DNA of 64,000 nucleotides from UBA6168 sp964423205. GTDB taxonomy: Bacteria > Bacteroidota > Bacteroidia > Chitinophagales > Saprospiraceae. The stretch spans positions 1-64,000 of the forward strand of contig CAYRDX010000012.1 in the NCBI GenBank assembly GCA_964423205.1, written 5' to 3'. Of the stretch, positions 53,431-62,200 are shown piece after piece. A model generated the notes under the pieces. It made no database searches. It had not been told where the DNA came from and saw nothing but the letters and a program-made list of their open reading frames with translations. The first letter of the stretch is position 1, and each line of letters starts with the position of its first letter. The position numbers and the translations under genes are program-made.

Positions 53431-55077
53431 TCAACCCTGTTCCCTTACCAAGTCCAGCCCGGTGCGCAGGATCTGCTGCAGGGGTTGTTTTGAGGTACAG
53501 GCAAATTCACAAAGAGCTACATCTTCTTCGATGAGTTCGTGAATGCCAAGACCTTCCATGTTTTCATAGTCATTGGTAAGTATGGCTTTCATCAGATGTT
53601 GCGGATATAAGTCCATTGGTAGCAGGGCTTCGTATTCACCCGTGACCACAAATGCGCGTTTCTCACCATGTACGTTGGTGTCGGCTTTGTACTTCTTATT
53701 GGGTTTCAGGAAGTTGCTGAAAGTACGGGAAACAGTTGGAGTAGATTTTCCAGGAATCAACCAGCCAAAAATTTCATAATAATCACCCTCTTCTACTACA
53801 GTAATTTGGTCATCGTAGTGATTCAGGAAGTTGGCAGCGCCTTTTGCTTGTCCTGAAAGAACATCACCTGAAATGATACGGATATGGTCATCTTTCAGAT
53901 TGTCTTTCAGCAGTTCACCGATATTGGCACCAGCATAAGTGCGCACATATTTGGCTTCTTTCAGTTCTGACCCTGTTAAGGCAACTACTCTTTCCGCGTT
54001 GTAGCGGCCTTCGGCAAACAGAGTACCCAAAGTGATAACTTCCTGTACGCCCAGTGTCCAAACCATCGACTTCGGCCCGATAGGAGCTGAGTGATGAATC
54101 TGCACACCGACATTGCCTGCCGGGTGTTTGCCATGGAACCAACGCTTTTCAACTCCGGTCGCTTCTGTAAATATTTTCGATGGAGCATTCTTTTCACTGG
54201 CATTGAGCCCCAGGTAAACTTTACCTGAAGTGAGTTTGCCAAGTACATCCAGGCCTTTCTGGAATGCTTCACCCCTGCCTTCAACCACAAAATTGAGGTC
54301 TGGTGCAAGAGGAGCAGAATCGAAGGTGGAAATGAAGATATTGTCCGGAACATCGTTTTGGCCTGCAACGATATCAAAAGGACGCTGGCGCAGCAATGTC
54401 CAACCTCCAGTATCCATAAGGAAGTTCACCAGGTCGGCACGGCTTGCTTTTGCGAAATCAAAAGCAGGGAGTTTGCGGTATTCCTGTTTTTTATCAGCCA
54501 AAATAACTACTTCCGTAATGGCTCTTCTGTCACCACGGTTGATGGCCACAACTTCACCACTTACAGGTGCGACATACTTAATGTCGGTGAAAGTTTTGTC
54601 GTGAAAAATGTGATCTCCTGCCTTCACTGTATCTCCAACCTGTACCACTACTTTTGGAATAGGAGCAATACCTCTGAAATTGGGTGGCTGTACAGCGAAT
54701 GTCAGAGCCTGAACCTTTTCATCGATTTCTTTCTTGGCAGCACCTTTAAGCTTGATGTCAAAACCTTTCCTGAGGATGGTTACATTGGCACCATTGGCAT
54801 AAGAAGGTATCTTTGGACCGAACAGGCCGGCCAAACTTGGAAAAAAGAAAAATGAGGCGCCATGAACTGGTGCGCCGGATGGTTTAGCTTGCATTCTATT
54901 TCGATTATAAACTACCTGGACAACCACAAATAAAGCTATCACGACAACGATGGGAAGAAAACCTTCCAGAAACCATACTTCGTTATAGTGCTTAGCAACT
55001 TGAGCTTGCCCAAGCAAGGATAGTATTAGGAGAAAAGCCAGCAGAAAAAGTCGCCTTGTTTTGATTAGCATTTTCAA
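53431..55077 (-). CDS. nqrA: Na+-translocating NADH-quinone reductase subunit A, with membrane-anchor extension
   Basis: A 548-residue subunit, about 100 residues longer than classical NqrA. The canonical part starts near residue 99 (VTILRKGFDIKLKGAAKK) and continues with biotinyl/lipoyl-like and quinone-binding regions (GDTVKAGDHIFHDK, HHSAPIGPKSMVWTLGVQE, LTNDYENMEGLGIHELIEED). The extra N-terminus has two hydrophobic segments: residues 9-26 (signal-peptide-like, ending LLGQAQ) and 37-57 (FLEGFLPIVVVIALFVVVQVV). Classical NqrA is a peripheral cytoplasmic protein, so here it is probably anchored. First gene of the operon. Confidence 0.94.
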   Translation of the reverse strand: MKMLIKTRRLFLLAFLLILSLLGQAQVAKHYNEVWFLEGFLPIVVVIALFVVVQVVYNRNRMQAKPSGAPVHGASFFFFPSLAGLFGPKIPSYANGANVTILRKGFDIKLKGAAKKEIDEKVQALTFAVQPPNFRGIAPIPKVVVQVGDTVKAGDHIFHDKTFTDIKYVAPVSGEVVAINRGDRRAITEVVILADKKQEYRKLPAFDFAKASRADLVNFLMDTGGWTLLRQRPFDIVAGQNDVPDNIFISTFDSAPLAPDLNFVVEGRGEAFQKGLDVLGKLTSGKVYLGLNASEKNAPSKIFTEATGVEKRWFHGKHPAGNVGVQIHHSAPIGPKSMVWTLGVQEVITLGTLFAEGRYNAERVVALTGSELKEAKYVRTYAGANIGELLKDNLKDDHIRIISGDVLSGQAKGAANFLNHYDDQITVVEEGDYYEIFGWLIPGKSTPTVSRTFSNFLKPNKKYKADTNVHGEKRAFVVTGEYEALLPMDLYPQHLMKAILTNDYENMEGLGIHELIEEDVALCEFACTSKQPLQQILRTGLDLVREQG

Positions 55078-55195
55078 AGCTGGTGGTTTAAGATTGCTTT
55101 TTTCAAAGCTTTAAATCACAGAATACTTTGGGAAAGGCTCCAGTTGATATCATTAGAACAAGTCAATAACAATTAAGGAACCCTTAAAATCGGCG

Positions 55196-55203
55196 CAAAT
55201 TTA
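55196..55203 (-). promoter_or_regulatory. Candidate -7 box of the nqr operon
   Basis: TAAATTTG on the minus strand, a perfect TAnnTTTG match, 119 bases before the nqrA start codon. A matching -33 element is not evident. The rest of 55078-55493 shows no gene or other clear signal. Confidence 0.45.
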
Positions 55204-55493
55204 AAAAAGGTTTGAATTAGTGGTAGGAACGTCAAGTCTTTATTAATGTACTGATAAATGTCATTACAATTCAGAAAGTCTGCAATTGCACTGTGGTTTG
55301 TAATAATGATTTGTAAGGAGGCTGTAAATTGCCAGCACATTTTATGTCATACATAAAATTTCGGGATTGGTTTTATTTGATAAATCTTGGAGAACGGTGA
55401 CCAATGTTAATGCTTCATACATAACAAGGATTACTGGTACGGGCAGTTTACCTTGTCAGCTTGTAATAATCCTCTGCAAAGCGACATGATGAA

Positions 55494-56474
55494 ATGAAAG
55501 GAATAGTAGAAAACATTTTAGTCTTTTGTTTGACCATAATCACCTGCACTTGTGTGGCACCCAACAAAGTTTTGGCCCAATACATTCGCAGCTCCATTCT
55601 GAATCATCAACTGGATGCGCTGTTTTTCAATCCTGGGGTGGCAGGAAGCGCCGCATACCTATATTTTGATGCAACTTACCTGACCAGCTTTACTGGTGGC
55701 TCCAATCTGTCGCGCAGCGCATTGGTAAGTATTCATAGCCCCAGTGGTTCAGAGGGTTTAGCTGGTGTCGGGGGAACATTGCAGTTTTTTAAGTCGTCAC
55801 AATTTGGAGAACTCAGCGTTCGTCCCGTCTACAGCAGGATGTTCCCATTGAGATATGGCACCTTGTCGGCCGGAGCAGTTGTAGGGCTGAACTATTTCGA
55901 TTTCGACGATGATGGTTTTGGCGTTATTCCTGAAAATTTTTCATCAGTTGAGTCGGGTTTTGGTATCTATTATTCCAGTAAAAAGATTTTTGCCGGGATT
56001 TCAGCTCCCAATCTATTTGAGGTGGACCTGTTTGCCGAAAAGGGTAGCATCAGCGTGATACCAAGGGAAAGGGCGGTAAACTTTCATTCAGGAACTCTTT
56101 TTAGGCTGTATGACAACATCAAAGCCCGGCCGATGATTCTGCTGCGGTATGCGGATTTGTATTTCTTGCCAAAGGATGCCAATAATATCCAGGGCAGTGA
56201 AAACATGAAGAGTATTGACTTTATGCCATCCTTTGTGGTGGATGACACTTACCTCATCGGTTTGCTTTACGGCTACAGCTCATATACCCACGGGAATAAT
56301 CTTAGCCGTTTGGGGGTCTCAGCGACAGTATTATTCGGACAGTTTCATATTGGTTATGCTATTCAAAGAAACGGCGGCGAACAGTTGGGTGTGGAATTGC
56401 CCATGATTCACATTGTAAATGCCGGATACATTTTTGGAAAATCGGATAAAACAGGAGCCGGAAGAATCTATTAA
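55494..56474 (+). CDS. PorP/SprF-family type IX secretion membrane protein
   Basis: A 326-residue outer-membrane protein. The signal peptide is followed by AQYIRSSILNHQLDALFFNPGVAGSA, the typical PorP/SprF start, and an all-beta barrel ending HIVNAGYIFGKS. Members take part in type IX secretion or tether T9SS-exported adhesins. No partner adhesin gene is adjacent, so the client is unknown. Confidence 0.9.
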   Translation: MKGIVENILVFCLTIITCTCVAPNKVLAQYIRSSILNHQLDALFFNPGVAGSAAYLYFDATYLTSFTGGSNLSRSALVSIHSPSGSEGLAGVGGTLQFFKSSQFGELSVRPVYSRMFPLRYGTLSAGAVVGLNYFDFDDDGFGVIPENFSSVESGFGIYYSSKKIFAGISAPNLFEVDLFAEKGSISVIPRERAVNFHSGTLFRLYDNIKARPMILLRYADLYFLPKDANNIQGSENMKSIDFMPSFVVDDTYLIGLLYGYSSYTHGNNLSRLGVSATVLFGQFHIGYAIQRNGGEQLGVELPMIHIVNAGYIFGKSDKTGAGRIY

Positions 56475-56561
56475 GGAAAAAGTAAAAAGGCAAAAGGCAA
56501 AAGGAAAAAGGCAAAATGCCATATGGCACAAATACAGGGGCAAGCAGCCAACCGCCAACTG

Positions 56562-56612
56562 ATTTTCAAGTGGTTAAGAAAATAATTTGGCTACTTTATT
56601 TTTGACTCATTA
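56562..56612 (+). promoter_or_regulatory. Promoter-like repeated module, copy 1 (upstream of pnuC)
   Basis: GATTTTCAAGTGGTTAAGAA followed by CTTTATTTTTGACTCATTAC. TATTTTTG at 56597-56604 fits the -7 box TAnnTTTG, and the pnuC start codon follows 14 bases later. Similar copies lie at 57842-57892 and 63062-63112, and part of the module is inverted at 63031-63051. Confidence 0.6.
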
Positions 56613-56618
56613 CTAACT

Positions 56619-57209
56619 ATGAATTTTACACCACTGGAGATTTTTGCGAGCATTTTCACTTTGGTCTGTGTCTGGTTCACGGTGAAGCGCAACATCCTGT
56701 GCTGGCCTTTCGGCATTATTGGTGTGAGTCTCTATTTCATTGTCTTTTACCAAAACAAGCTATATGCTGATATGGGCTTACAGGTGGTTTATTTTGCACA
56801 AAGCGTTTATGGCTGGTATTTTTGGTTACATGGCAAAAAGGAAGATGAGGGAAGTGTGCCAATCAGAAACCTTTCTCAGAAAGGATGGCTACTTTTGATT
56901 CCCATAACACTGAGTACTATTTTGCTGATAGGTTACCTCTCGACAGTATTCACGGATACTGACGTGGCTTATTTTGATGCTACTGTTGCCACGGTAAGCC
57001 TGGTTGCCAATATGCTGCTGGCCAGAAAAATTATCGACAACTGGTATTTGTGGATTGCAGTAGATGTCGTCTATGTTGGTCTGTTCCTGTTCAAAGGCCT
57101 GTACATTACAGCTGCCCTTTATGTCATTTTCTTTTTCATGGCCATCACCGGATTGCTGGAATGGCGGAAGGAAAAAGCAACGCAGGCTTTGCATACGTGG
57201 CAGATTTGA
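56619..57209 (+). CDS. pnuC: PnuC-family nicotinamide riboside transporter
   Basis: A 196-residue membrane protein with about seven helices. The family pattern NILCWPFGIIGVSLYFIVFY, then KLYADMGLQVVYFAQSVYGW and WLHGKK is intact, as is IDNWYLWIAVDVVYVGLF. PnuC proteins import nicotinamide riboside for NAD synthesis, driven by its phosphorylation inside the cell. No nadR gene is adjacent. Transcription probably starts within the leader just after the repeated promoter module. Confidence 0.93.
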   Translation: MNFTPLEIFASIFTLVCVWFTVKRNILCWPFGIIGVSLYFIVFYQNKLYADMGLQVVYFAQSVYGWYFWLHGKKEDEGSVPIRNLSQKGWLLLIPITLSTILLIGYLSTVFTDTDVAYFDATVATVSLVANMLLARKIIDNWYLWIAVDVVYVGLFLFKGLYITAALYVIFFFMAITGLLEWRKEKATQALHTWQI

Positions 57210-57280
57210 GAAATTAGAAATTAGAAACTGGAAATTGCTTGTCCCATGGTCGAGCACTTGAAATCAAGGGCTAGTCATCA

Positions 57281-57353
57281 GACAACTCAAGCCATTCAAA
57301 CCCCTCAAACAATTCAAACCCCTCAAACCCCTCAAACAATTCAAACCCCTCGA
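57281..57353. repeat. Low-complexity repeat of CAAACCCCTCAAA units
   Basis: The word CAAACCCCTC recurs four times, interspersed with CAAACAATT, between the 3' ends of the convergent pnuC and 57361-57639 genes. No coding potential. Confidence 0.75.
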
Positions 57354-57360
57354 AGCATCC

Positions 57361-57639
57361 CTAATCTTCCTCTTCTATGGAAGTATCGTTGAGTTGCTTG
57401 AAAAACTTTCCGCTTTTTTCACTCAGAATTCCCGAATCAAAATCTATGGTCTTTAGAATCTCAATGAGTACCTCTATGCGCGCTTCTGTTTCGTAAAATT
57501 TGTTGATGATGACTATTTTTCTGTTCTCAACAATGCAATACCCGGAATTGAAAGTCCCCTTTTCATACCTGACGATGTAGCCTATTTCACTGAACAGGAG
57601 TTCGAGCTTTTGGAGAGAGTGCCGGGTGTAATTAATCAT
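57361..57639 (-). CDS. Small conserved protein of unknown function
   Basis: A 92-residue acidic-tailed protein: MINYTRHSLQKLELLFSEIG, then YIVRYEKGTFNSGYCIVENR and KIVIINKFYETEARIEVLIE. The pattern with a central VIINKF strand and a terminal EEED is familiar from small uncharacterised Bacteroidota proteins. Upstream codons of the open frame translate GGC/CCAAC repeats and were excluded. Confidence 0.7.
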   Translation of the reverse strand: MINYTRHSLQKLELLFSEIGYIVRYEKGTFNSGYCIVENRKIVIINKFYETEARIEVLIEILKTIDFDSGILSEKSGKFFKQLNDTSIEEED

Positions 57640-57649
57640 AGGAAGGAAT

Positions 57650-57841
57650 TTTGGCAAAAGGCAAAAGTAAAAAGGCAAAAGGAAATTGGAAATTGGACCC
57701 CGAGTACTCGGGGGAAATTGGAAAATAACCAAGCCCCAGCAACCAACTGCCAACTGCCAACCGCCAACCCCGAAGGGGCATGCAGCCAACCGCCAACCGC
57801 CAACAGCCAACCCCGAAGGGGCAAGCAGCCAACAGCCAACT
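57650..57841. repeat. Composite low-complexity repeat (AAAGGCAAAA, CCAACCGCCAAC, CCCCGAAGGGG)
   Basis: Contains GGCAAAAGTAAAAAGGCAAA, the palindrome CCCCGAGTACTCGGGG (57698-57713), and two copies of CCCCGAAGGGGCA separated by CAGCCAAC/CGCCAAC words. The end GGGGCAAGCAGCCAAC is shared with 56538-56553, just before copy 1 of the promoter-like module. Confidence 0.8.
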
Positions 57842-57892
57842 GATTTTCAAGTGGTTTAGAAAACACGGGCAACTTTATTTTTGACTCATTAC
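57842..57892 (+). promoter_or_regulatory. Promoter-like repeated module, copy 2
   Basis: GATTTTCAAGTGGTTTAGAA and CAACTTTATTTTTGACTCAT; -7 box TATTTTTG at 57876-57883. It is followed at 57896 by a 26-codon frame (MRKYRKLPVCMRVWDAWPF onward) of doubtful reality. The next real gene on this strand starts at 58107 and has its own promoter candidate. Confidence 0.55.
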
Positions 57893-58037
57893 CCAATGCG
57901 CAAATATCGCAAATTGCCTGTATGTATGAGGGTTTGGGATGCCTGGCCTTTTTCAGAATTATATTGTAATTATTAACTTTCTCACGAACGAGAATTTTAA
58001 ATAATCAACATAATTTGAAATAAAACTATGAAAGTTG

Positions 58038-58068
58038 TTGATTTCACAACAAAAAGAATTTAATTTAG
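58038..58068 (+). promoter_or_regulatory. Candidate promoter of the ArsC-like gene
   Basis: TTG (58038-58040) is followed after 20 bases by TAATTTAG (58061-58068), one mismatch from TAnnTTTG. Initiation would leave a leader of about 30 bases before the start codon. Confidence 0.5.
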
Positions 58069-58106
58069 TGGCGCAACTACTAAATTGATAAACCAAAATT
58101 TATTTT

Positions 58107-58490
58107 ATGAAGACACACCATCGTGAAATCCTTATTTATTACAATCCTGATTCCAGCAACGACAGAAAGACTGTTGCACATGCACAAAGTCTCGTGCCTC
58201 ATGTTGTGACCTACAGTTTCGACAAAGCCCCGTCAACAGGTAGAAGTTGGCAACAAATTGTTAAAGCATTAAACCTGCACCCTAAAAGGTTGATGAACAA
58301 AGCTCATCCTTATTATCAGGAGCATTTGGCCGGTAAGGAGTTCGATGATGCAGATTGGATCAACATAATCATGAAAAATCCCTCATTGATTAAAGCACCT
58401 ATAGCTATTCGCGGAGACAAAGCGGTGTTGTGTGTAAATGCAACTGTCATTTATCAGTTGAACATTGAGAGCGACCTTGTCATCAGTTAA
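58107..58490 (+). CDS. ArsC/Spx-family thioredoxin-fold protein without catalytic cysteine
   Basis: A 127-residue protein. IYYNPDSSNDRKTVAHAQ aligns with the ArsC start (typical YHNPxCxxSRxTL), and DDADWINIIMKNPSLIKAPIAIRG with the ArsC C-terminal region (NPxLIxRPIV). The position of the arsenate-reducing cysteine is Ser/Asp, so reductase activity is not expected. The closest functional analogues are Spx-like regulators or stress proteins; this is inference. Confidence 0.78.
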   Translation: MKTHHREILIYYNPDSSNDRKTVAHAQSLVPHVVTYSFDKAPSTGRSWQQIVKALNLHPKRLMNKAHPYYQEHLAGKEFDDADWINIIMKNPSLIKAPIAIRGDKAVLCVNATVIYQLNIESDLVIS

Positions 58491-58552
58491 TGGTAAACCA
58501 CACTAAATAACCCTGCATTGACCTTTACTACTTTTAAAGGTGTTAAAGGAGG

Positions 58553-58585
58553 CGGAGAATCATTGTATTCTCCGTTTTCTTTTTA
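58553..58585 (+). terminator. Rho-independent terminator
   Basis: CGGAGAAT and ATTCTCCG form a perfect 8-bp stem with a 6-base loop, followed by TTTTCTTTTT. It ends the ArsC-like gene transcript. Confidence 0.85.
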
Positions 58586-58669
58586 GTCTCGTTTGGGTTG
58601 GGCCAACGCTAATCCTTATGTTTGCAGCTTTCATAAATAATTCAATAACCCAACATACAAAAGAGGATT

Positions 58670-59032
58670 ATGCAAAGCTTTGAGATAGAAGGCAAATTGC
58701 TGAAGAAATACGAAACCGAGAGCAAAACTGCAACCTTTCAGGCCAGAGAGTTTGTCCTGGAAATTCAGGATGGAAATTATCCGCAGTTTATAAAATTTCA
58801 GATGACTCAAGATCGCTGCTCCATGCTGGATGCCTACGAAGAAGGGGAGAGCATAAAAGTGCAATTCGACCTGCGTGGTCGCGAATGGCAGGGCAAGTAT
58901 TTCACGAACCTGAATGCCTGGCGTCTGGAAAAAGCAGGTGACAAAACTTCCGCAGCTCCTTCCTCTGATAATTTTGACTTTCCCGAAGCCTCCGATGAGC
59001 CAATGGAGATAAATGAGGATCTGCCGTTTTAA
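58670..59032 (+). CDS. DUF3127 protein
   Basis: A 120-residue protein. MQSFEIEGKLLKKYETESKT, then FQAREFVLEIQDGNYPQFIK and REWQGKYFTNLNAWRLEK matches DUF3127, an OB-fold-like Bacteroidota family whose fold suggests single-stranded nucleic-acid binding. The tail is acidic (EASDEPMEINEDLPF), reminiscent of SSB tails. No operon partner is visible. Confidence 0.86.
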   Translation: MQSFEIEGKLLKKYETESKTATFQAREFVLEIQDGNYPQFIKFQMTQDRCSMLDAYEEGESIKVQFDLRGREWQGKYFTNLNAWRLEKAGDKTSAAPSSDNFDFPEASDEPMEINEDLPF

Positions 59033-59039
59033 TTAGTTG

Positions 59040-59350
59040 AGCCTGTTGAGAAAGTTCAGAAGGTCTGTCAGGTTATGTGTTTTGTAATTTCACCGCAAAA
59101 CCTCTCAACCCTCTCAACCAGGGCTGATTGGGTCTATTTTATAAGGGTTTTTTGATTTCAGATTTAAGATATCAGACGTATCCCGATAGCTATCGGGATT
59201 TGATTTTTCGGGACGCAAACGGCCGGTTCTTGTCTCGGAAAATCAAAAATCTGATATCGTCAATCATATATCGTCAATCAAAAACCAGTCAAAAACCAGA
59301 ACCAATCAACCCTACCTCTCAACCTTCTTGACTTTCTTAACTTTCTTTAC
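59040..59350. repeat. Composite palindromic intergenic region
   Basis: The centre ATCCCGATAGCTATCGGGAT (59180-59199) is a perfect 20-bp palindrome. GTTGAGAAAGTTCAGAAGGT (near 59047) and ACCTTCTTGACTTTCTTAAC (near 59325) are imperfect reverse complements, so the whole 300 bp could fold. Words such as GATATCAGA and CTCTCAACC recur. No gene is present. Confidence 0.65.
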
Positions 59351-59366
59351 CCTCCAACCACAACAA

Positions 59367-61802
59367 TCAATGACTCAGCCATAATAAGGGAACAGGTATT
59401 TTTTTACCCTGGTCGTCCTCCATCCATAATTCCAAACCCCTTCCACCTTTCTTTTGAAAATAAGTCAGCCTGATACTATGCGAGCCTTTATTCAGGGCAA
59501 TACTTCCAGCTACTTCTTTCATTCCATGCAAGCCATCATTGTCAATCACAGTTTGGCCTGCAATGCTGAGCTTTGAACCATCATCGGATTGACAAATAAA
59601 AGTGTAAGTGCCGGTTTTGGGCACAGTCAGGGTTCCCGTAAATGCAAGTCCGAAGTCGGATTCCTGGTTAACTGACTGTAATCCGATTTGCTGAACTGGA
59701 GTCTCAATTTCAGGTTTCAATTGGTCGAAATCGGGAAGTGAGTCCCAGCTGCCTGAATAGGTTTTCATAAGAAGCCCGGTAGTGGTACCTATATTTCCGC
59801 TCGCTTCAATAGCACTGACTTTCTCGAATTCAAATAAATGCGCCCGGCTTTTATTCCCATCGGGCCATGAGGCGCGGGTATAAAACCTGGAGGATTTCCT
59901 GAGTGTAAATGGCCTGCGATATTTCTTCCATTTTGCCGTAGGCCCAAGTTCTTTCATATTGTACTCCATTTGCCCTCCGGGCAATACAGAAACCAGTTCC
60001 ACTTTTGTTTTACCTGAAAATATCCTGGCGCTTGTTGCAGGTTCTGGTGGCAAATAGCCTCCATGAGCCAGCTTCATCAGGTGTGGGTCCATTTTCTGAA
60101 GTTTGCGGTCATAGGTAACCAGTCCGTTGTTCTCAGTCTCTATGTCGCTGAGTTGCGTATAAACGGCTGCACTCAGGCCCAAGGTATCAATCATCGGTTT
60201 TAGAGAGCGGAAAAGGTTTTCGTATTTCAGAAGCAGTTCTTCAGAAGAACTGACCAATTGATAACCCCAACCGTCATGAGTCCACATATGTCCGGGTACA
60301 TTGAGCCCCAACCCGCCAAACTCACCTAAAACGGTAGCGCGCTTTTCTTCTGGCTGTGGCGCAGCTGGTCCTGGATAAGCATGTATGTCTTTGATATCGC
60401 CGGTACCTTCATCCGTCCAGCCACTTGCACTGTTTACCAGGCGTGTTGGGTCCCAGGTCTTTATTTCAGAAGTGTATCTTTCCGTATCGTGCTGGCCCCA
60501 GCCTTCGTTGAAAGGTACCCATATAATGATAGAAGGATGATTGCTCAGGCCATTAACCATAGCTTTCATTTCCAGATGAAATTGCTCCTTGTGCTCATCA
60601 ATCAGGTTCAGTGCGTTGGGCATATCCTGCCATACCAGCATGCCCATTTTATCGCAGAGGTAATACCAACGGGCGGGTTCCACTTTCACGTGCTTGCGAA
60701 TCATGTTGAATCCCATGTTCTTCAGCATCCGGATATCATTCTCCATGGCTGCCTCAGTTGGTGCAGTGTACAATCCTTCCGGCCAGTAGCCCTGGTCGAG
60801 TACGCCCAATTGAAATACGGGCTTACCGTTCAGTAAAATGCGGGTGAATCCTTTTTCGTCTTTCCCAAGGCTTACCGAACGCATGCCGACATAGCTTTTG
60901 ACTTTATCAACGACATTGTTGTTTTCATCGAGAATAAGCACTTCCAATTGATACAGGTAGGGGTCCTCAGGTGTCCAAAGTTTTGGCTCACCTATGCCAA
61001 GCATATGAGGTGAATTCACCCTCCCCATTGATTCAGAAATAACAAATCCCATGTGGTAAACACGGGTTATGACGCGGTGAAAAGGCGATCTTTCCATGTT
61101 TGTCAGCACTTCCATATAAATCTGCCTGAGATTTTGTTGAGGCTGAATCTTAATCGAGCGGATATAAGTCTGAGGGACGGGTTCCAGCCAAACCGTTTGC
61201 CAGATGCCGGAAACAGGGGTGTACCAAATGCCCGTACTATTTAGTTTCTGCTTGCCGGTTGGCTGACCACTCATATTGGTTTGGTCTTTCACAGTTACTT
61301 CAATAGTCTGATCGGTGCCATCCACCAAAAGGTCTGTAATGTCGAAGCTAAATGCATCGTATCCGCCTTTGTGTGTGCCTGCAGGTTTGCCGTTTACAGA
61401 AACCTGTGCCTCCCAATCCACAGCGCCGAAATGCAGAAGTATTCGCTGGCCTTTCCATTCATCAGGAATCTGAAAGGTCCGTTTGTATTTCAAGATGTTG
61501 AATGGCTCAACTTTTTCCTTAACTCCCGATAACGCGGATTCCACAGCGAATGGAACCAGAATCTTTCCGGTATAGGAAGCATGCTGTGACATTTCACTTT
61601 GCATCTGAAAATCCCACAGTCCATTTAGATTCATCCAATTTTCCCTGGTCATTTGAGGACGTGGGTATTCGGGCAGGACTTCGGTTGGGCGATAACCCAT
61701 GCTGTAAACAGTGGATAATGGGGAATAAGCCGCTTTCCAGGTTGGTTGAGCGAGGAGTATGTTTTGCGTCAGCAAAAGCAACAGAAAAAGACGTGATAAC
61801 AT
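59367..61802 (-). CDS. Glycoside hydrolase family 2 enzyme with PA14 domain
   Basis: An 811-residue secreted enzyme; signal peptide MLSRLFLLLLLTQNILLAQP. Sugar-binding domain (YPRPQMTRENWMNLNGLWDF), immunoglobulin-like domain, then the TIM barrel with acid/base Glu433 in IIWVPFNEGWGQ and probable nucleophile Glu494 in TVLGEFGGLG. The C-terminal 110 residues (FGLAFTGTLTVPKTGTYTFI, then SDDGSKLSIAG) are a PA14 carbohydrate-binding domain. It should hydrolyse a beta-galactoside, glucuronide or mannoside; the sequence does not decide which. Confidence 0.9.
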   Translation of the reverse strand: MLSRLFLLLLLTQNILLAQPTWKAAYSPLSTVYSMGYRPTEVLPEYPRPQMTRENWMNLNGLWDFQMQSEMSQHASYTGKILVPFAVESALSGVKEKVEPFNILKYKRTFQIPDEWKGQRILLHFGAVDWEAQVSVNGKPAGTHKGGYDAFSFDITDLLVDGTDQTIEVTVKDQTNMSGQPTGKQKLNSTGIWYTPVSGIWQTVWLEPVPQTYIRSIKIQPQQNLRQIYMEVLTNMERSPFHRVITRVYHMGFVISESMGRVNSPHMLGIGEPKLWTPEDPYLYQLEVLILDENNNVVDKVKSYVGMRSVSLGKDEKGFTRILLNGKPVFQLGVLDQGYWPEGLYTAPTEAAMENDIRMLKNMGFNMIRKHVKVEPARWYYLCDKMGMLVWQDMPNALNLIDEHKEQFHLEMKAMVNGLSNHPSIIIWVPFNEGWGQHDTERYTSEIKTWDPTRLVNSASGWTDEGTGDIKDIHAYPGPAAPQPEEKRATVLGEFGGLGLNVPGHMWTHDGWGYQLVSSSEELLLKYENLFRSLKPMIDTLGLSAAVYTQLSDIETENNGLVTYDRKLQKMDPHLMKLAHGGYLPPEPATSARIFSGKTKVELVSVLPGGQMEYNMKELGPTAKWKKYRRPFTLRKSSRFYTRASWPDGNKSRAHLFEFEKVSAIEASGNIGTTTGLLMKTYSGSWDSLPDFDQLKPEIETPVQQIGLQSVNQESDFGLAFTGTLTVPKTGTYTFICQSDDGSKLSIAGQTVIDNDGLHGMKEVAGSIALNKGSHSIRLTYFQKKGGRGLELWMEDDQGKKIPVPLLWLSH

Positions 61803-61863
61803 GATTGAATTGTTTTAATCCGGATTCTTGTAACCGGCACTTCAGGGAAATGCAGATTGGGTA

Positions 61864-61951
61864 TGTAAAAAGGCAAAAGTACACCCCGAAGCCCGAAGGG
61901 CCAAAGGGGCAAGTAGGCAAAAAACTTTTGCCTTTTGCCTTTTTACTTTTT
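61864..61951. repeat. Palindromic low-complexity repeat (AAAGGCAAAA family)
   Basis: GTAAAAAGGCAAAAG and CTTTTGCCTTTTTAC type words flank a CCCGAAGGG/GGGGCAAG core, so the region can fold as a hairpin. Same words as at 56480-56560 and 57650-57841. The remaining part of 61803-62200 has no recognisable gene. Confidence 0.7.
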
Positions 61952-62200
61952 ACTTGTTCCTAAGTATAATCGGGACGATATTTTTTTGTTGAAAATGAGC
62001 TGGGGTGAAAGTTGTGTACTTCTTTCAGGCCCAACCAGTTTATTTTTTTATCAACCAACTTTTACCATTACCTGAAGAAGATATTAAGCAAACTTTATAC
62101 CTATGAGGATTCCGGATCTGTAATTTATGCTCAATAGATGGCCAGAAGCCGTGGAATCAGTAATACCCACGAATAATTAATTGTCAAAAAACTACAAGTA

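Noticed and set aside
54230..54855. Plus-strand frames opposite nqrA
   Set aside because: The minus-strand nqrA reading is unambiguous.
57632..57896. Minus-strand Gly/Trp/Leu-rich frames (LAVGGWRLA-like)
   Set aside because: They are translations of the CCAACCGCCAAC and CCCCGAAGGGG repeats in several frames, not proteins.
59128..59331. 67-codon frame after the DUF3127 gene
   Set aside because: It runs through the composite palindromic repeat including ATCCCGATAGCTATCGGGAT; no protein character.
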